DNA from: Chitinivorax sp. B
Lineage (GTDB): Bacteria; Pseudomonadota; Gammaproteobacteria; Burkholderiales; SCOH01
DNA length: 64,000 nucleotides
Assembly: GCF_005503445.1 (NCBI RefSeq)
Contig: NZ_SCOH01000028.1
Coordinates: forward strand, 1 to 64,000
Reading direction: 5' to 3'
The notes under the pieces are model-generated. The model searched no databases and had not been told where the DNA came from. It saw only the letters and a program-made list of their open reading frames with translations. The position numbers and the translations under genes are program-made. Positions 35,883 through 45,075 of the stretch are shown here, one piece after another (the first letter of the stretch is position 1; each line of letters begins with the position of its first letter).

Positions 35883-37322
35883 TTAGCCACCTCGCCGGAA
35901 GAAGCCCAATGCTTCTTGCAAACCATCACGGTTCAACAACCAGGACAATCCAAGATACCCAGCACCGCCAATTGCAACCAATATGGCAAGGCGTGGGACC
36001 AAAGACAAATCACCCAATGGTAGCCGAGTCAGCTCCACTGCCGCCCACATACCACCCGCACTGATGGCAGGGGCGATCTGGGTCCGTACTAATTGCCACA
36101 CCGTCAAGCCGATCACTGGCATTGCACGGAACAAATTTCCTAACAGTACCAACGGAAAACCAATGACCCAAGCAATACTGATACCTAGCACCCCCCAATG
36201 CGAACCGATTACAAAAGCAATCGGCATGACAATACACGCGGAAACCTGGTTCATGACAGATACTTCAGGCCGCCCTAACCCTTGCACTGCAGCTGGGATC
36301 ATACTGCTCAACATACGCAATGGCATGATCAGGCAAAGTAACAACAAAGGCATCACCGCCCCTGTCCAATTCTTTCCCATCAATAGGTCGACCAGCTCTG
36401 GCGCGACAGATGACATTCCCCACGAAACCGGGAACACCACAAATGCCATCAAACGTGCGGCCTTCAGGAAGTGTGCGCTTGCGGCTGCAAGATCATCCTG
36501 TACGCGAGAGAAAGCGGGCATTGCCACTTGGTTAAGTACTGATGACACCCGTTGCACAGGCAAACCCGCCAAATGCATGGAGACCGAATAAATGCCAAGT
36601 GGCTCTTTGCCCAGCAACTTACCAACGATGAAGGAATCAACCTGCGAATAGAAAAACCACAACATGCGAGCCAACGTGACATGGCCACCAAAGAACACAA
36701 ATTTTCGCATGCCAGTAAGGCCGAAACTAGGCCATTCCCGAAAGGGAGACATGATCTGAAAACCCACGGCACGCAGTGACAACCCCACCAGGTTTCCCCA
36801 TACCAATGCCCATACACCATATCCCCAGTAAGCCATGGCAAGCACCACGGCCCCATTGATAATGGCACTGACGGCTTCCAGCATGGATGCTGGCCGGAAA
36901 TCCATCTTGCGTTCCAGCAACGCTTTGGGGATGGATGTCATGGCGACCAGCGGAAACTGTGCTGCCAAGGCCTGAATAACCAGTGTCAACCTTGGCTCAT
37001 TGAAAAAACTGGCAATCAACGGGGCGGTCAGCAACAGCAGGACACATAAAGTCATGTTGGACAGGATCACCAACCCGAAAATCTGCTTAAGCTGCGGTAA
37101 CTCTACCTTGTCAGCCTGTACGATCGACAAACCCAGACCAATTTCCGACATCAACATCAAGAAGGCGACGAAAATATTGGCCATTGCCAGCAGCCCATAG
37201 TCGCCCGGTGTGAGAAGCCGGATGACAATGATGGTCATGGCCCACGTAAATACCTGACTGACAATGCGGGCTCCTGCCGTCCAACGCAGGCCCGATACGA
37301 CTTGGGAACGCAGATTGCTCAT
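35883..37322 (-). CDS. polysaccharide flippase (Wzx/MVF-type)
   Basis: 479 residues with about fourteen membrane helices of the lipopolysaccharide/MATE-like flippase family (SGLRWTAGARIVSQVFTWAMT at the N-terminus, LLTPGDYGLLAMANI). It is expected to move undecaprenyl-linked repeat units across the inner membrane for polymerisation. The start overlaps the AAC(3)-like stop (ATGA). The C-terminus is basic (GFFRRGG). It would pair with one of the two Wzy/ligase-like proteins in the locus (15655 or 33161). Confidence 0.88.
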   Translation of the reverse strand: MSNLRSQVVSGLRWTAGARIVSQVFTWAMTIIVIRLLTPGDYGLLAMANIFVAFLMLMSEIGLGLSIVQADKVELPQLKQIFGLVILSNMTLCVLLLLTAPLIASFFNEPRLTLVIQALAAQFPLVAMTSIPKALLERKMDFRPASMLEAVSAIINGAVVLAMAYWGYGVWALVWGNLVGLSLRAVGFQIMSPFREWPSFGLTGMRKFVFFGGHVTLARMLWFFYSQVDSFIVGKLLGKEPLGIYSVSMHLAGLPVQRVSSVLNQVAMPAFSRVQDDLAAASAHFLKAARLMAFVVFPVSWGMSSVAPELVDLLMGKNWTGAVMPLLLLCLIMPLRMLSSMIPAAVQGLGRPEVSVMNQVSACIVMPIAFVIGSHWGVLGISIAWVIGFPLVLLGNLFRAMPVIGLTVWQLVRTQIAPAISAGGMWAAVELTRLPLGDLSLVPRLAILVAIGGAGYLGLSWLLNRDGLQEALGFFRRGG

Positions 37323-38260
37323 TCGCTGACCGGCTTGGCAATCTTTTCCGGCTCGGCATAAATCGTAATGCCTCGCTCAGCCAACCATTCCAGGCGACCA
37401 TAGAAATCCTGTGCATTCACAAACCAAGCAGCAGCCTGGCCAACCTTGCCATCTTTCAGAATGCCTGCCCGACGGAAATCATCCATGAAGAATTGCTGCA
37501 GATCGCCACGTGCTTTGTTGTCAATGCGACGCGGGTTGTAGACCGGATCAAGTGGCGTCACCGGCACTTCGATCAAACGGCCTTCCCAATCCCGGCACTT
37601 CAATTGGAAGACTTCAGGTAAACGCACTGGCAAAGGGAAACGGTCCAGCCACTTGTCTTCCAACAAATGGTAGAAAGTCACGGGCCCCATGGTAATGCCC
37701 AGACCCAGTACTTTCGCGTTCACTTGCAGGCAACGCTCCCATGGCGAGCCTTCACCAAAGATCGACGGTGCCAAATGATGGGAGCTAACAATGTAGTCGG
37801 CCTGCGGCCCCAACGCAGACACGGAATGTGTCGGATGGATACTGCGACGGATGCCAGGCATTTTAAGGAATGTATCGGGCAAGGCGCCCAGATTCGATCC
37901 ATGCTCACGTGGGTCAAACACATAATCGGTCATCTGGCAGGTGTTGTAGATGGTGCCACCTGGCAGGTAGTAAGTCGGCACCACCAATGTACCGCCCGGG
38001 CTGACTGCCTCATAAACAGCTTCCAGCACGGTCTGCGCCCCGCCATCGACATAGCCCAGGCTTTTCAATGAGGAATGCAGCATCACAACGTCACCAGGGC
38101 CAATCCCCATGTCACGCAAACCATCCACAATCATGGTTTTGGTGATATGCGGAGCCTCGGCTTTGATTTCCGCTTCGCGACGCTTGGCATAGCGTGCTTC
38201 CAGCACACCTTTTACGGCTTGTTTCAACGACTGGAGCAGATTAGCCACGATTGCGGACAT
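37319..38260 (-). CDS. AAC(3)-family N-acetyltransferase
   Basis: 313 residues matching the aminoglycoside 3-N-acetyltransferase fold: DGLRDMGIGPGDVVMLHSSLKSLGYVDGGAQTV, GGTLVVPTYY, SIHPTHSVSALG. In the family these bind acetyl-CoA and acylate amino sugars, and many members in polysaccharide clusters have nothing to do with antibiotic resistance. In this operon, with flippase and ligase genes, an amino-sugar N-acylation role is the likelier. It overlaps the toroid-protein gene by 20 bases and the flippase gene by 4. Confidence 0.83.
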   Translation of the reverse strand: MSAIVANLLQSLKQAVKGVLEARYAKRREAEIKAEAPHITKTMIVDGLRDMGIGPGDVVMLHSSLKSLGYVDGGAQTVLEAVYEAVSPGGTLVVPTYYLPGGTIYNTCQMTDYVFDPREHGSNLGALPDTFLKMPGIRRSIHPTHSVSALGPQADYIVSSHHLAPSIFGEGSPWERCLQVNAKVLGLGITMGPVTFYHLLEDKWLDRFPLPVRLPEVFQLKCRDWEGRLIEVPVTPLDPVYNPRRIDNKARGDLQQFFMDDFRRAGILKDGKVGQAAAWFVNAQDFYGRLEWLAERGITIYAEPEKIAKPVSE

Positions 38261-39425
38261 CCAGTTCTAGCAGATTGGCATCGATCATGAATTTCGGCGC
38301 CCAGTTGAGATACTGATAGTCGCCATAAGCACCATTGACCGGGAACGACCCTTTGACTGCGCCACGGGTATCCTCAGGGCCATCCAAGCGCATGGTTCGA
38401 CGCACGTATTGATTGGCCAATGCGGCGGCATCACGGTATTTTTTGTCGCCCGTCAGTTCATAAAGCATTAACCAACTATGAGCGATCTGGACCTCACCAG
38501 TCAGGCAGGACCAGTTCACCGCAGCCTGCCAATCGGGTTTCAACATACCCGGCAGGAAGCCATCCGGCCGTAACGCAGAAAGCAGGCCATCGGCCGTTTT
38601 GATGGCTTTTGCCAGCACATCCGCATTCTGAGTGAATCGGTGCGCCTCCATGAAACCACGTAATGCGTAACCAAGCGTATGGGTCAGTGGGGTATCAGGA
38701 TTGGTTAGGCAACAATTCGCCAACCAGCCATTTGGTTGCTGCTGAGTCAATGCCCAACGTACTTGCTTCATCGCGGCTTCGGCATAACCTTGCTCCGGAT
38801 CGACACGCGCTGCTTCAAACAAGCCCCAGGACACATGTGTTTCGTATGTTTTGTCGCCCCGCTTGGCAAATGGCGTTGCATGTTTACGCCAGCAACCGTC
38901 TGCATCTAGCGAATCACGCAACCAATTGGCTGCCTTGCGCATTGGCTGACGATAGACTTCACCAAACTCGGCAACGCCCGCCGCCAAACCCAGTAAGATC
39001 TGACCAGTGTTGAAGGTGACAGGGACACGAACATCTGCATCGATTCGCCCCCCCATGAACCCTCCTTCCGGGAACTGAATACTGACCAACCAATCCAGCA
39101 TCTTACGGGCTCGGTCAATAGAGTCTGGATCGTTGTAACGCTTGCCATACTCGATCATGGTGGGAATGATGTAACCGGTGGTTTCAGGATACGATACTGC
39201 CCAACCCTTAACCAGACTGAAATCCCTGGCCACTCCACCATCATGTGAGGCAGACAGATCCTGCGCACGCTTCAACCATTGGATCGCAGCGTGAACTGCC
39301 GGCTCAATTCCCGGATCTTGCGCCGGCACGCCAGCCTTGTCGCGTGCAACTTCGGCTTTGGCCACAGGTGGTAATTGCATTTGGTCGCGCCAATCGCGAA
39401 GGAAATTCTTGGCAGCGGTCAACAT
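38241..39425 (-). CDS. alpha/alpha-toroid protein (prenyltransferase/terpene-cyclase-like fold)
   Basis: About 395 residues made of repeated helical pairs with the W-x-x-x-Q-x-P-x-G-G-F type repeat (for example LDWLVSIQFPEGGF, WALTQQQPNGWL), characteristic of (alpha/alpha)6 toroids. No DxDD terpene-cyclase motif is seen, so catalysis as a cyclase is unlikely. Glycoside hydrolases, lyases and epimerases share this fold. No signal peptide. The start is the ATG at 39425 with GGAG eleven bases upstream; a TTG at 39455 is the alternative. The neighbours are a PaaK-like ligase and an AAC(3)-like gene. Function unknown. Confidence 0.72.
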   Translation of the reverse strand: MLTAAKNFLRDWRDQMQLPPVAKAEVARDKAGVPAQDPGIEPAVHAAIQWLKRAQDLSASHDGGVARDFSLVKGWAVSYPETTGYIIPTMIEYGKRYNDPDSIDRARKMLDWLVSIQFPEGGFMGGRIDADVRVPVTFNTGQILLGLAAGVAEFGEVYRQPMRKAANWLRDSLDADGCWRKHATPFAKRGDKTYETHVSWGLFEAARVDPEQGYAEAAMKQVRWALTQQQPNGWLANCCLTNPDTPLTHTLGYALRGFMEAHRFTQNADVLAKAIKTADGLLSALRPDGFLPGMLKPDWQAAVNWSCLTGEVQIAHSWLMLYELTGDKKYRDAAALANQYVRRTMRLDGPEDTRGAVKGSFPVNGAYGDYQYLNWAPKFMIDANLLELDVRNRG

Positions 39426-39456
39426 GGTCTGATTTGCTCCAAATACGCTAAACAAT

Positions 39457-40836
39457 TCATGGTGTGGTCATTTGACCAGCTTGATGCTGGCTGACTTTAC
39501 TGACCACATAACGGAATTTGCCGGTCTTTTCCGGCTCAATTGCCGCGACATATTCAATATCCAGCGTCACCCCACGCCCCAATCGGGCCTGGAAAGTGTC
39601 ACGAATCTTGGGCTCACTGCCAGTGTTCTGAAAACGGTCATCAGTGACCAATTGCAGTCGGCAATGATGTAGTGTTTCCTGAATCACCTTGAAACCATTC
39701 ACACCAGGCATGTCACGCAGCACCATAGCAATGGCAACGTCGTGCACCATGGTGCCATCCTCTGCCAGCAATACATCATTGGTGCGGCCACGCACTTCTT
39801 TCAACAATGGCAAGCCCCGGCCGCATTTACACTGCAAATCATCCAACACAGCTACATCACCATTCTTGTAACGAACAAATGGGAAGCCCGTACTATACAG
39901 ATGCGTCACTACTACCTCCCCTGGCACCCCAGGTGGCAAAGGCAGGCCTTGCTCGTCGACAACCTCGACAATAATGTCTTCTGCAGTAATATGATTGCCC
40001 CCTTCCGGACAGGCATGAGCAATGAAACCGGAATCACGACCACCATAACCATTTGCAACAGGGCAACCAAATACGCGTTTCAATACGTCCGCTTGATGTG
40101 GGTACATCCGCTCAGCGGTACAGAATGCAACCTTGATGCCCAGATCATTCATGCGAATACCTTGTTTTTCCGCATGCTGCGCAATCAAGGTCATGGAAGA
40201 CGGGTAACCAAACAACATGGCCGGTCGAAAAGCTCGAATATCGGCAATGAAGCGTTCGATATCTGAGGCTGACATGGCCGCCGATGGCACCAGTTTGCTG
40301 CGCAATAGCCAGTCCCGTATTTGCTTGATGCGATCCTGCTTGGTCAGCTCAATCGGGCTGGACCAGATCACCATTTCACGGTCACCGATATCAACATCCC
40401 ACCAACGGGTCGCACGCCATTTGGCAGCGACATCATGGCTAACCCTGGTATTGCTAATACAAAAACGCAGTGGATCACCCGTTGAACCAGTAGTCGAGAA
40501 CAGCCTCATCGGCTCGGCCTGTGTCGATTTCAGGTTATCGAATTCACGACGGATGATGTCTTTGGTCAGGATGGGCAGGCGTGTCAGATCCGACAGCACG
40601 TTAACACGGGTCGGATCGAACGAGATCGACCTGAATAGCGCACGATAGTAAGGCACATGTTGGCCACAATCGGTCAAAAAGGCACGTAACCGGTTAATCT
40701 GTAATGACTGTAATTCGGCTGGCTTCAACCATTGTGTTCGTTCAAGCTCATGCTTGACCGCAATCGTATCGTGGCGTTTTAGTTTTTCATGCAACGGGAA
40801 CAACACGTTGGCTGCAAAAGCGGTATAGAGGCCCAT
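39457..40836 (-). CDS. PaaK/CapK-like adenylate-forming protein
   Basis: About 459 residues of the phenylacetate-CoA ligase superfamily. The ATP-binding STTGSTGDPLRF segment, YGGRDSGFIAHACPEGG and a C-terminal PYVRYKNGD-like motif (FPFVRYKNGDVAVL) with a metal-site-like CKCGRGLPLL are visible. CapK-type members occur in capsule clusters and are often of unknown substrate. The start at 40836 overlaps the glycosyltransferase stop (TGATG); a longer frame to 40902 would run into that gene. It probably activates a carboxylate for decoration of the polysaccharide. Confidence 0.82.
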   Translation of the reverse strand: MGLYTAFAANVLFPLHEKLKRHDTIAVKHELERTQWLKPAELQSLQINRLRAFLTDCGQHVPYYRALFRSISFDPTRVNVLSDLTRLPILTKDIIRREFDNLKSTQAEPMRLFSTTGSTGDPLRFCISNTRVSHDVAAKWRATRWWDVDIGDREMVIWSSPIELTKQDRIKQIRDWLLRSKLVPSAAMSASDIERFIADIRAFRPAMLFGYPSSMTLIAQHAEKQGIRMNDLGIKVAFCTAERMYPHQADVLKRVFGCPVANGYGGRDSGFIAHACPEGGNHITAEDIIVEVVDEQGLPLPPGVPGEVVVTHLYSTGFPFVRYKNGDVAVLDDLQCKCGRGLPLLKEVRGRTNDVLLAEDGTMVHDVAIAMVLRDMPGVNGFKVIQETLHHCRLQLVTDDRFQNTGSEPKIRDTFQARLGRGVTLDIEYVAAIEPEKTGKFRYVVSKVSQHQAGQMTTP

Positions 40837-41921
40837 CAATGCGACCCTTTCCGGATCAAGCCACGATAAGCAGCAAGCCATTGTTCGCGCACTACCGGCC
40901 AAGCATAGCGTTGCGCTTCTGCCAGCCCTGCCGTGGTCAACTGCTCGCTGTACGCATCATCTTGCAATATGCTCAGCATTGCGCCCGCCATAGCATCAAC
41001 ATCACGGGCCGGTACCAACAACGCGGTGCGACCATGCTCTGCAATGAAAGGCACCCCACCAACATCGGTTGTAACTACTGGCACATTACTCGCAAAGGCT
41101 TCGAGAATCGAAATCGGCATATTATCGACAGTACTTGGGTTCAACATCAAATCAGCCGAGGTGTACAGCGCACTCATCTGATCATTGTCGATACGTCCTG
41201 CAAAAGTCACCGCCGTGGTGATGGTCAGTTGTTCTGCCAGCTGTTGCAAGTTAGCCAGCTCCGGGCCTGAACCAGCCACAGTCAGACGAGCAGCGGGCAA
41301 GACCTGCCGAACTTTTGCAAAGGCGCGCAATGCAGTGGGGATATCGTAGATCGGCTCCAGATTGCGGGTGACGATCACGTGCTTATCCTGCTTGCCCGGC
41401 TGCGGTTGACGTGGGGTAAAACGTGCCAGGTCGATAATGTTGGGAATAACATGACCACTGAATCCCAACTTGCCAAATACCTCGCGCAGAAAACCGGATG
41501 GCACAATCAGTGCGTCTGCTTTTTGCAATCCACGTAATGCCAATGCGGGTGCATTGCCAAAGAATTCTTCTGCGCCACCACCTCGATAGTTAATGATGAC
41601 GGGGGTACCACGCAATCTGGCAATATAGACTGCAGGCATTGCAAACAAATACCAGGACCAGCCGGAGTTGGCCATCACATGCATCACATCGGCTTGGCCT
41701 GCGGCCCGCCATAGTGCCCATTTGTAGGGAATCAGCCGAAACAATGCCCGGATACCCTTCAACTTTTCGACGAAAGCGGGTTGATAAGGTGCGTTGACCT
41801 GCACAACATTAACCTGTACACCTTCTTCGCCTAACAGACGGGCAAGTTGACGGCACTGGTTGGCCATACCACCAGAAGGCGGTGGCAACGGCCCGACCAA
41901 GGCTAGCCGTAATTCGCTCAT
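40836..41921 (-). CDS. glycosyltransferase family 4 protein
   Basis: About 361 residues, GT-B fold. The N-terminal LRLALVGPLPPPSGGMANQ holds the sugar-acceptor loop, and the C-terminal donor domain ends with PISILEAFASNVPVVTTDVGG, the classic EX7E-like motif of GT4. It probably acts in the cytoplasm on the lipid-linked repeat unit. The start is ATG at 41921, overlapping the upstream stop (ATGA); the longer frame is unsupported. Specific sugar unknown. Confidence 0.88.
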   Translation of the reverse strand: MSELRLALVGPLPPPSGGMANQCRQLARLLGEEGVQVNVVQVNAPYQPAFVEKLKGIRALFRLIPYKWALWRAAGQADVMHVMANSGWSWYLFAMPAVYIARLRGTPVIINYRGGGAEEFFGNAPALALRGLQKADALIVPSGFLREVFGKLGFSGHVIPNIIDLARFTPRQPQPGKQDKHVIVTRNLEPIYDIPTALRAFAKVRQVLPAARLTVAGSGPELANLQQLAEQLTITTAVTFAGRIDNDQMSALYTSADLMLNPSTVDNMPISILEAFASNVPVVTTDVGGVPFIAEHGRTALLVPARDVDAMAGAMLSILQDDAYSEQLTTAGLAEAQRYAWPVVREQWLAAYRGLIRKGSH

Positions 41922-43132
41922 CGCTGTTTCCCGTTCAATAACGTGGGATAAACTTGATGGTAACGGCCCACACTTTTGGCCCAATTGCGTTCGGTTTCCA
42001 CATAGTGACGGCCAGCAGCTTTCATCGCGGGCCAACGCTTAGGATTATCAGCCAACGCCAATACGACACGAGCCAAATCAACCGCATCATTGGCACGGAA
42101 GAGTACACCAGTTACATCTGGCGTAATTAATTCGCGGTGACCACCAACATCACTGGCTGCAACCAGGCGCCCTTGCGCCATGGCTTCCAACGGCTTCAAT
42201 GGCGTCACCAGCTCTGTCAGACGCATTGGTAGACGTGGGTATACCAGCACATCCACCAAATCGTAATACTTGGGTACCTCGGTATTTGAAACTCGCCCGG
42301 TGAATATCACCTGATCAGTGATGCCGAGTTGCTGAGCTTGCTGCTTCAATGCAGCTTCCTGATGTCCACCACCAATCAACAACAAGCGTACATTCGAATT
42401 ATCGCGCAACATCAATGGCATCGCGTCCAGCAATACATTCAGACCCTCGTAGGCATAGAACGAACCGATGAAGCCCAGCACGGTCTTGCCAGTCAACCCT
42501 AACTTGGCCTGCAATGTGGAATCAGGTTCAGCACCCATGGTGAATTTTTCAATATCTACCGCATTGGGAATCACTGTGACCTTTTCGGCCGGAATACCTC
42601 GCGCCACGATATCGCTACGCAGCCCCTCGCAAATGGTCGTCACCGCGGCCACCCGTTTCAATGCATAGGTTTCCAAGCCTCGTGTGGCACGATAACGTAA
42701 CCCCCACTCCTTGCTGGTACCATGGTCAACGGCGGCATCTTCCCAAAAGGCCCGTACTTCATACACCACCGGAATACCCAGTTTCTGGCCAACCCGCAAA
42801 GCAGGAATGGCATTCAGTACTGGAGAATGAGCATGCAATACATCTGGCTTGATTTGACGAGCCACTTCTTCCAGTCGGCGGGCTGTAGCATTAATCAACG
42901 CGATCTCGCTCAACACCGGCTTACTGGACATGAAACCCGTTGCAGGTGGCGTGCGGAAAAAATGCAGGCCATCCACCTCTTCTTCCAGCACGGTGCAGTT
43001 TTCCTGCTTCGGGCTGGTCAAATGGAAAGTCTCCCAGCCTAACTTACGTTGTTCACGCAATATGGCTGCGGTCCGGAAGGTATAGCCCGAATGCAACGGA
43101 ATGGAGTGATCCAGGATGTGCAGGATGCGCAT
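41918..43132 (-). CDS. exosortase A-associated glycosyltransferase (GT4, TIGR04063-like)
   Basis: About 404 residues. The N-terminus MRILHILDHSIPLHSGYTFRT is close to the glycosyltransferase family tied to XrtA loci. The donor domain has LLIGGGHQEAALKQ and LTELVTPLKPLEAMAQGRLVAASDVGG. Two adjacent ATGs (43135, 43132) overlap the amidotransferase stop; 43132 gives the family start and sits seven bases after AAGG. The gene is coupled to both neighbours. It likely adds a sugar to the exopolysaccharide repeat; donor unknown. Confidence 0.88.
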   Translation of the reverse strand: MRILHILDHSIPLHSGYTFRTAAILREQRKLGWETFHLTSPKQENCTVLEEEVDGLHFFRTPPATGFMSSKPVLSEIALINATARRLEEVARQIKPDVLHAHSPVLNAIPALRVGQKLGIPVVYEVRAFWEDAAVDHGTSKEWGLRYRATRGLETYALKRVAAVTTICEGLRSDIVARGIPAEKVTVIPNAVDIEKFTMGAEPDSTLQAKLGLTGKTVLGFIGSFYAYEGLNVLLDAMPLMLRDNSNVRLLLIGGGHQEAALKQQAQQLGITDQVIFTGRVSNTEVPKYYDLVDVLVYPRLPMRLTELVTPLKPLEAMAQGRLVAASDVGGHRELITPDVTGVLFRANDAVDLARVVLALADNPKRWPAMKAAGRHYVETERNWAKSVGRYHQVYPTLLNGKQR

Positions 43133-45054
43133 CATGCCACCTTGATACTGGGGCTGGTGCTGACACCCAGACAATTTCGCAGGAATGACTCGAACATCAG
43201 CAAGGTCCAGATTGGCGCACTGTAGTCACGGATACCCTTCTCGTGGTGGGTCACCAGCTCCAGTAGATAACTCTGATTGAACCAACCCGTTTGCGCCAAG
43301 ACATCACCCAGCAAAGCATCCCTGACGCGCTGCCGGAGCGGCCCGCGGAACCACGTTGCCAACGGCACGGCAAAACCCATCTTCTGCCGATACAAAATAT
43401 CGTTCGGTAAATAAGGTTCCAGTGCCTTCTTCAAGATATATTTACCCTCACCACCCTTGAGTTTCAGTTCTGGTGGCAAGCCAGACATCCACTCCATCCA
43501 CGAATGATCCAACAGTGGTTCACGAACTTCCAATGAATTGGCCATGCTGGCACGATCCACTTTGGTCAGAATATCGCCGACCAGGTAGGTTTTCATATCC
43601 AGATACTGAACCAAGCTTAACGGATGGTCAGTTGGTGCTTTTTGAGCATGGCGCCGCATCGCATTACTAGCGTGATAGCCACCCAGCTCAGCCATGAATT
43701 TAGGTGTATAGAGCTTGGCACGCATGCTGGTCTTGAAAATTGACACAGCGTGAAAATAGGCTTCGACCGAATCGCGAGCCAGCGCTTCAAAAGTGGACTT
43801 TGCACGGAACACACGTGGCGCCCAGTCAGCCTTCGGATACAAGGTGCCTAAAGTACCGAACAGGGGACGGCGAATCGACAGTGGCAAAGCAGAACGCAGC
43901 TTTTCTTCATGCAAATGGAAACGATAGCGACGATACCCCGCAACGTTCTCATCCCCGCCATCACCGGACAATGCCACCGTCACATGCTTGCGGGCGAGCT
44001 CGCAGACCCGATAGGTAGGCAAAGCCGAGCTATCAGCATAAGGTTCGTCATACATGCCAGCCAATTTGTCGATCAAACTGAAATCATCAGGGTCAACTTG
44101 CTCAACACGATGATTGGTGCGATATCGAGTAGCCACTTGCTGGGCAAACTCGGATTCATTGAACTTCGGATCACCAAACGAGATGGAGCATGTGTTGACC
44201 GGGTCTTGTGACAAACCCGCCATCATCGCAACCACACCACTTGAATCGACTCCACCGGATAAGAAGGCACCTAATGGCACTTCGGAAATCATACGAATTT
44301 TGACCGAATCACGTAATTGGCGGATCATTTCTTCTTCCGCCTCCTTCTCACTGATTGGGCCTACTGATCTGAATGGCACATCCCAATACTGACGCGGCTC
44401 CGGCATCATACCGCCATGACGGAAAGTCAGTGTATGGCCTGGCTCAAGCTTGGCAGCTCCTAGATAGACGGTTCGGGGTTCCGGGATGTAACCATAGGCA
44501 AAGTAATCCTCAATCGACATGGGATCGAGGACTTTCTCAAAGGCAGGATGCGCTGCGATGGCTTTCAGCTCCGACGAAAACATCATCGTGCCATCCGATA
44601 GTAGCGCATAGAACAATGGTTTCACGCCCAGACGATCACGTGCCAAAAACAGAATGTCACGGTTACGATCCCATAACGCAAACGCAAACATACCGCGGAA
44701 TCGTTGTACACAGGCCTCTCCCCATTCTTCCCAAGCATGCACAATCACTTCGGTGTCAGAATGCGTGCGGAAGGTATGACCAAGCGCTTTCAGTTCTGGT
44801 ACCAATTCCTGAAAGTTATAGATTTCACCATTGAATACCACGACCACCGACCGGTCTTCGTTGAACAATGGTTGTTGGCCGGTAGACAGGTCAATGATAG
44901 ACAGGCGGCGGTGACCAAATGCCACACCTGGCTCAATATGCAAACCACCTTCATCAGGCCCGCGGTGATACTGAATATCGTTAAGACGGGACAACAGGTC
45001 GCGGCCATACACGCGACGGCCCTTCAGGTCAAATAGACCGACAATCCCACACAT
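43132..45054 (-). CDS. XrtA/PEP-CTERM system amidotransferase (asparagine synthase-like)
   Basis: 640 residues. A class II glutaminase domain starts MCGIVGLFD with the nucleophile Cys2 exposed after Met removal. An asparagine synthase domain follows, with PP-loop SGGVDSSGVVA (about 258-268) and ALSGDGGDENVAGYRRY. The family is conserved in XrtA loci; it is presumed to amidate a sugar carboxylate (for example a uronic acid) rather than make free asparagine. It lies between two glycosyltransferase genes. A second, diverged paralogue is at 30272. Confidence 0.92.
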   Translation of the reverse strand: MCGIVGLFDLKGRRVYGRDLLSRLNDIQYHRGPDEGGLHIEPGVAFGHRRLSIIDLSTGQQPLFNEDRSVVVVFNGEIYNFQELVPELKALGHTFRTHSDTEVIVHAWEEWGEACVQRFRGMFAFALWDRNRDILFLARDRLGVKPLFYALLSDGTMMFSSELKAIAAHPAFEKVLDPMSIEDYFAYGYIPEPRTVYLGAAKLEPGHTLTFRHGGMMPEPRQYWDVPFRSVGPISEKEAEEEMIRQLRDSVKIRMISEVPLGAFLSGGVDSSGVVAMMAGLSQDPVNTCSISFGDPKFNESEFAQQVATRYRTNHRVEQVDPDDFSLIDKLAGMYDEPYADSSALPTYRVCELARKHVTVALSGDGGDENVAGYRRYRFHLHEEKLRSALPLSIRRPLFGTLGTLYPKADWAPRVFRAKSTFEALARDSVEAYFHAVSIFKTSMRAKLYTPKFMAELGGYHASNAMRRHAQKAPTDHPLSLVQYLDMKTYLVGDILTKVDRASMANSLEVREPLLDHSWMEWMSGLPPELKLKGGEGKYILKKALEPYLPNDILYRQKMGFAVPLATWFRGPLRQRVRDALLGDVLAQTGWFNQSYLLELVTHHEKGIRDYSAPIWTLLMFESFLRNCLGVSTSPSIKVA

Positions 45055-45075
45055 ACGTGTGCTCCATCATGAGTG

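Noticed and set aside
37319-38260. Antibiotic resistance gene (aminoglycoside acetyltransferase)
   Set aside because: Family membership is clear, but the gene is embedded in a coupled polysaccharide operon, so a sugar-modifying role is likelier and no mobile element surrounds it.
38241-39425. Terpene cyclase
   Set aside because: The toroid-like repeats fit, but no DxDD motif is visible and the context is polysaccharide synthesis.
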